Source: a virus
IMG/VR virus record: IMGVR_UViG_3300037537_000017
Location: 1 to 22,315 of that record
Length of the DNA stretch: 22,315 bases
Strand: one strand, 5' to 3'
Shown: positions 22,111 to 22,315 of the stretch, in pieces
Layout of the letters: every line of letters starts with the position of its first letter
Position numbering within the stretch: the stretch's first letter is position 1
Position numbers and translations under genes: made by a program
Notes under the pieces: model-generated
The model's database searches: none
Told to the model about the DNA's origin: nothing
What the model saw: the letters and a program-made list of their open reading frames with translations, nothing else

Positions 22111-22315
22111 GTGACTACGGAAATTACACGAATGAAAGTACTAGAAGCTGTATTAGCCGAACGGGAACGCCAAGACAAGAAGTGGGGCGATCAGACTAAT
22201 AATACAGATGAGCGTTGGACAGTAATACTAACTGAAGAGTTAGGAGAAGTTGCTCGTGAAGTCTTTGAGGGACGATCAGCAGGAATGTTTGAAGAGATTA
22301 TACAGTGTGCAGCGG
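22111..22315 (+). CDS. MazG-like nucleotide pyrophosphohydrolase, 3' end cut by window
   Basis: The gene is open to the window end; the first 68 residues are visible, from GTG after AGGAGG. Residues 17-26 read ERERQDKKWG, and then W36-x3-L40-x-E-E-L-G-E (EELGE, residues 42-46) and an IIQCAA stretch near the end follow. This is the layout of all-alpha NTP pyrophosphohydrolases of the MazG type, in which the E-E-x-x-E helix binds Mg2+. In phages such enzymes clear non-canonical or alarmone nucleotides, or change nucleotide pools. The exact substrate cannot be told. It lies at the end of the replication cassette. Confidence 0.65.
   Translation, partial: MTTEITRMKVLEAVLAERERQDKKWGDQTNNTDERWTVILTEELGEVAREVFEGRSAGMFEEIIQCAA

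Noticed and set aside
1-22315. tRNA genes, CRISPR arrays, insertion sequences, att sites, replication origin
   Set aside because: I looked for cloverleaf-like segments, regular direct repeats with spacers and terminal inverted repeats and saw none. Dense coding leaves almost no space for them.

Overview
The window is a stretch of a tailed double-stranded DNA bacteriophage genome (Caudoviricetes). Every supported gene lies on the + strand, and genes are packed head to tail, often with stop and start codons overlapping (TAATG, TAGTG) or with the stop fused to the next ribosome binding site (TAGGAGG). No stretch over 300 bases lacks a gene. I see no tRNA, CRISPR array, insertion sequence, integrase, repressor or attachment site. 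Terminase, portal, capsid and lysis genes must lie outside the window. The host cannot be named from the sequence. The fibre-type proteins at the left edge resemble families common in marine phages, and translation signals are ordinary bacterial ones (AGGAGG/AAGGAG; ATG, GTG and TTG starts).

Layout. (1) 1-2105: three fibre- or decoration-like virion proteins, the first cut by the window edge, the second extremely glycine-rich. Hand counts show higher GC here than in the next gene. (2) 2102-3953: a sigma70-like promoter, a small coiled-coil protein, a head-tail connector with an extra N-terminal beta domain, and a probable tail terminator. (3) 3949-8004: a second promoter, a 590-residue tail tube protein with an internally duplicated domain, a tail assembly chaperone with a textbook -1 programmed frameshift site (A_AAA_AAA, 6-base spacer, GC-rich hairpin) leading into a second reading frame at 6174-6371, and a tape measure protein that starts at TTG. 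(4) 8020-15271: two paralogous small tail proteins, a 1286-residue tail-tip/hub protein, a 706-residue tail fibre with ~24-residue repeats and a C-terminal self-cleaving S74 chaperone, and a small protein.

(5) 15271-16836: a helix-turn-helix protein with two Cys4 zinc fingers, then a phage sigma-70-like factor, then two unrecognised small proteins. The regulators sit exactly at the border between structural and replication genes. (6) 16843-22315: replisome cassette with DnaB-type helicase, small unknown, compact DnaG-type primase (zinc finger plus TOPRIM), probable single-strand DNA-binding protein, family A DNA polymerase with proofreading domain and an unusual ~58-residue insertion, small unknown, and the start of a MazG-like nucleotide pyrophosphohydrolase.

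Together the genes describe a phage with a long, probably non-contractile tail, its own replication machinery and its own transcription factors. The absence of any visible lysogeny gene and the self-sufficient replisome suggest a lytic lifestyle, but that rests on this window only. The most notable features are the frameshift site, the zinc-finger/sigma pair, the polymerase insertion and the domain duplications in virion proteins.
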